A DNA stretch of 64,000 nucleotides, taken from contig NZ_ANNV01000150.1 in the NCBI RefSeq assembly GCF_000346755.1, positions 62,001-126,000 of the forward strand. The letters are read 5' to 3'. Shown piece by piece: positions 63,763 through 64,000 of the stretch. The position numbers and the translations under genes were made by a program. The notes beneath the pieces were generated by a model. The model did not search any database, was not told the origin of the DNA, and saw nothing but the letters and a program-made list of their open reading frames with translations. The stretch comes from Pseudomonas sp. CBZ-4. GTDB lineage: Bacteria > Pseudomonadota > Gammaproteobacteria > Pseudomonadales > Pseudomonadaceae. Position 1 is the stretch's first letter, and the number at the start of each line of letters is the position of its first letter.

Positions 63763-64000
63763 TCATTGGTGATCGTAGAGGTTATCCAGGTTGAACGTTA
63801 CCGTCTCTTTTTCATAATAGTTAACATAAACCCAGCCGTTTTCATCGGTTGCCAGATGATAGTCCTGCCGATCCTTGATAAGAATTACGGGGTGATTGGT
63901 CAGTATCTGTTCAGAGTAAGCAGAAGTCACTCGAACACCGTAACGCAAATACGGCGGTGTGCCCGGCACTGCCTGGGGACCGAAGGTTTCTGAGAACACC
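63763..64000 (-). CDS. Unidentified protein, N-terminal part outside window
   Basis: The frame is open to the window edge, so only the C-terminal 79 or so residues are seen, ending 'YYEKETVTFNLDNLYDHQ'. It is AT-richer than its neighbours and rich in Tyr/Asn/Val, suggesting acquired DNA. Not recognised; could be the end of a toxin or insecticidal-type protein, but nothing seen proves this. Confidence 0.6.
   Translation of the reverse strand, partial: VFSETFGPQAVPGTPPYLRYGVRVTSAYSEQILTNHPVILIKDRQDYHLATDENGWVYVNYYEKETVTFNLDNLYDHQ

Overview
The window reads as the chromosome of a fluorescent-group Pseudomonas. It is GC-rich and strongly third-position GC-biased. It carries MvaT, OprD-type porin, a PctA-like chemoreceptor and REP/REPIN repeats with the GTGGGAGCGGGCTTGCCCGC core. 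Gene order matches, from memory, two or three blocks of the P. aeruginosa chromosome (tRNA-Lys/queC-queE-tol-pal-ruvCAB-yebC-aspS-dps-slyX-oprD; mscS-yajQ-panE-argJ-secA; pctA-purU-mvaT-sbcB-pyk-fumarase). Nearly all genes are intact and housekeeping; the accessory region is the first 13 kb.

Region 1 (1-13283) is an apparent biosynthetic and metal-uptake locus that I cannot match to a described cluster. A minus-strand operon encodes a MoeZ-like adenylyl/sulfurtransferase, a Mec-like JAMM hydrolase, a CysO-like sulfur carrier ending in Gly-Gly and a CoA-transferase-like protein cut by the window edge. A second minus-strand operon encodes a TonB receptor, an O-methyltransferase, an RhtX/FptX-like permease, a PigD-like thiamine-diphosphate enzyme and a PigE-like reductase-aminotransferase fusion. 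Both operons have Fur-box-like sequences at their 5' ends, and a divergent PchR-like AraC regulator sits beside the receptor. Together this suggests an iron-regulated, sulfur-containing small molecule with its own uptake system, built partly by chemistry like that of the prodigiosin alkyl-pyrrole branch. The locus lies next to tRNA-Lys(UUU), a known genomic-island site in P. aeruginosa.

Region 2 (13289-31900) holds an InaA/WaaP-like kinase, tRNA-Lys, queC-queE, the tolQRAB-pal-cpoB operon with ybgC, ruvCAB, yebC, aspS, fmdB, a ribbon-helix-helix protein, a Dps-like protein, a membrane-anchored cold-shock-domain protein, slyX, a HIT-like protein and an OprD-family porin. Region 3 (32003-44578) holds mscS, yajQ, panE, a hybrid-free sensor kinase, a cobalamin adenosyltransferase, a Nudix/ThiE-like fusion, argJ, secA, a DUF721 (DciA-like) protein and a HerA-like ATPase.

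Region 4 (44782-57838) holds a dCache amino-acid chemoreceptor, a repeat-rich intergenic stretch, a small acidic protein, purU, mvaT, sbcB and a six-gene overlapping operon (RDD, SpoIIM-like, DUF4129, DUF4350, MoxR, DUF58), followed by a PilZ protein. Region 5 (58064-64000) holds a small lipoprotein, pyruvate kinase, an enoyl-CoA hydratase/isomerase-like protein, an Fe-S flavin reductase, class I fumarase and the 3' end of an unidentified AT-richer gene running off the window.
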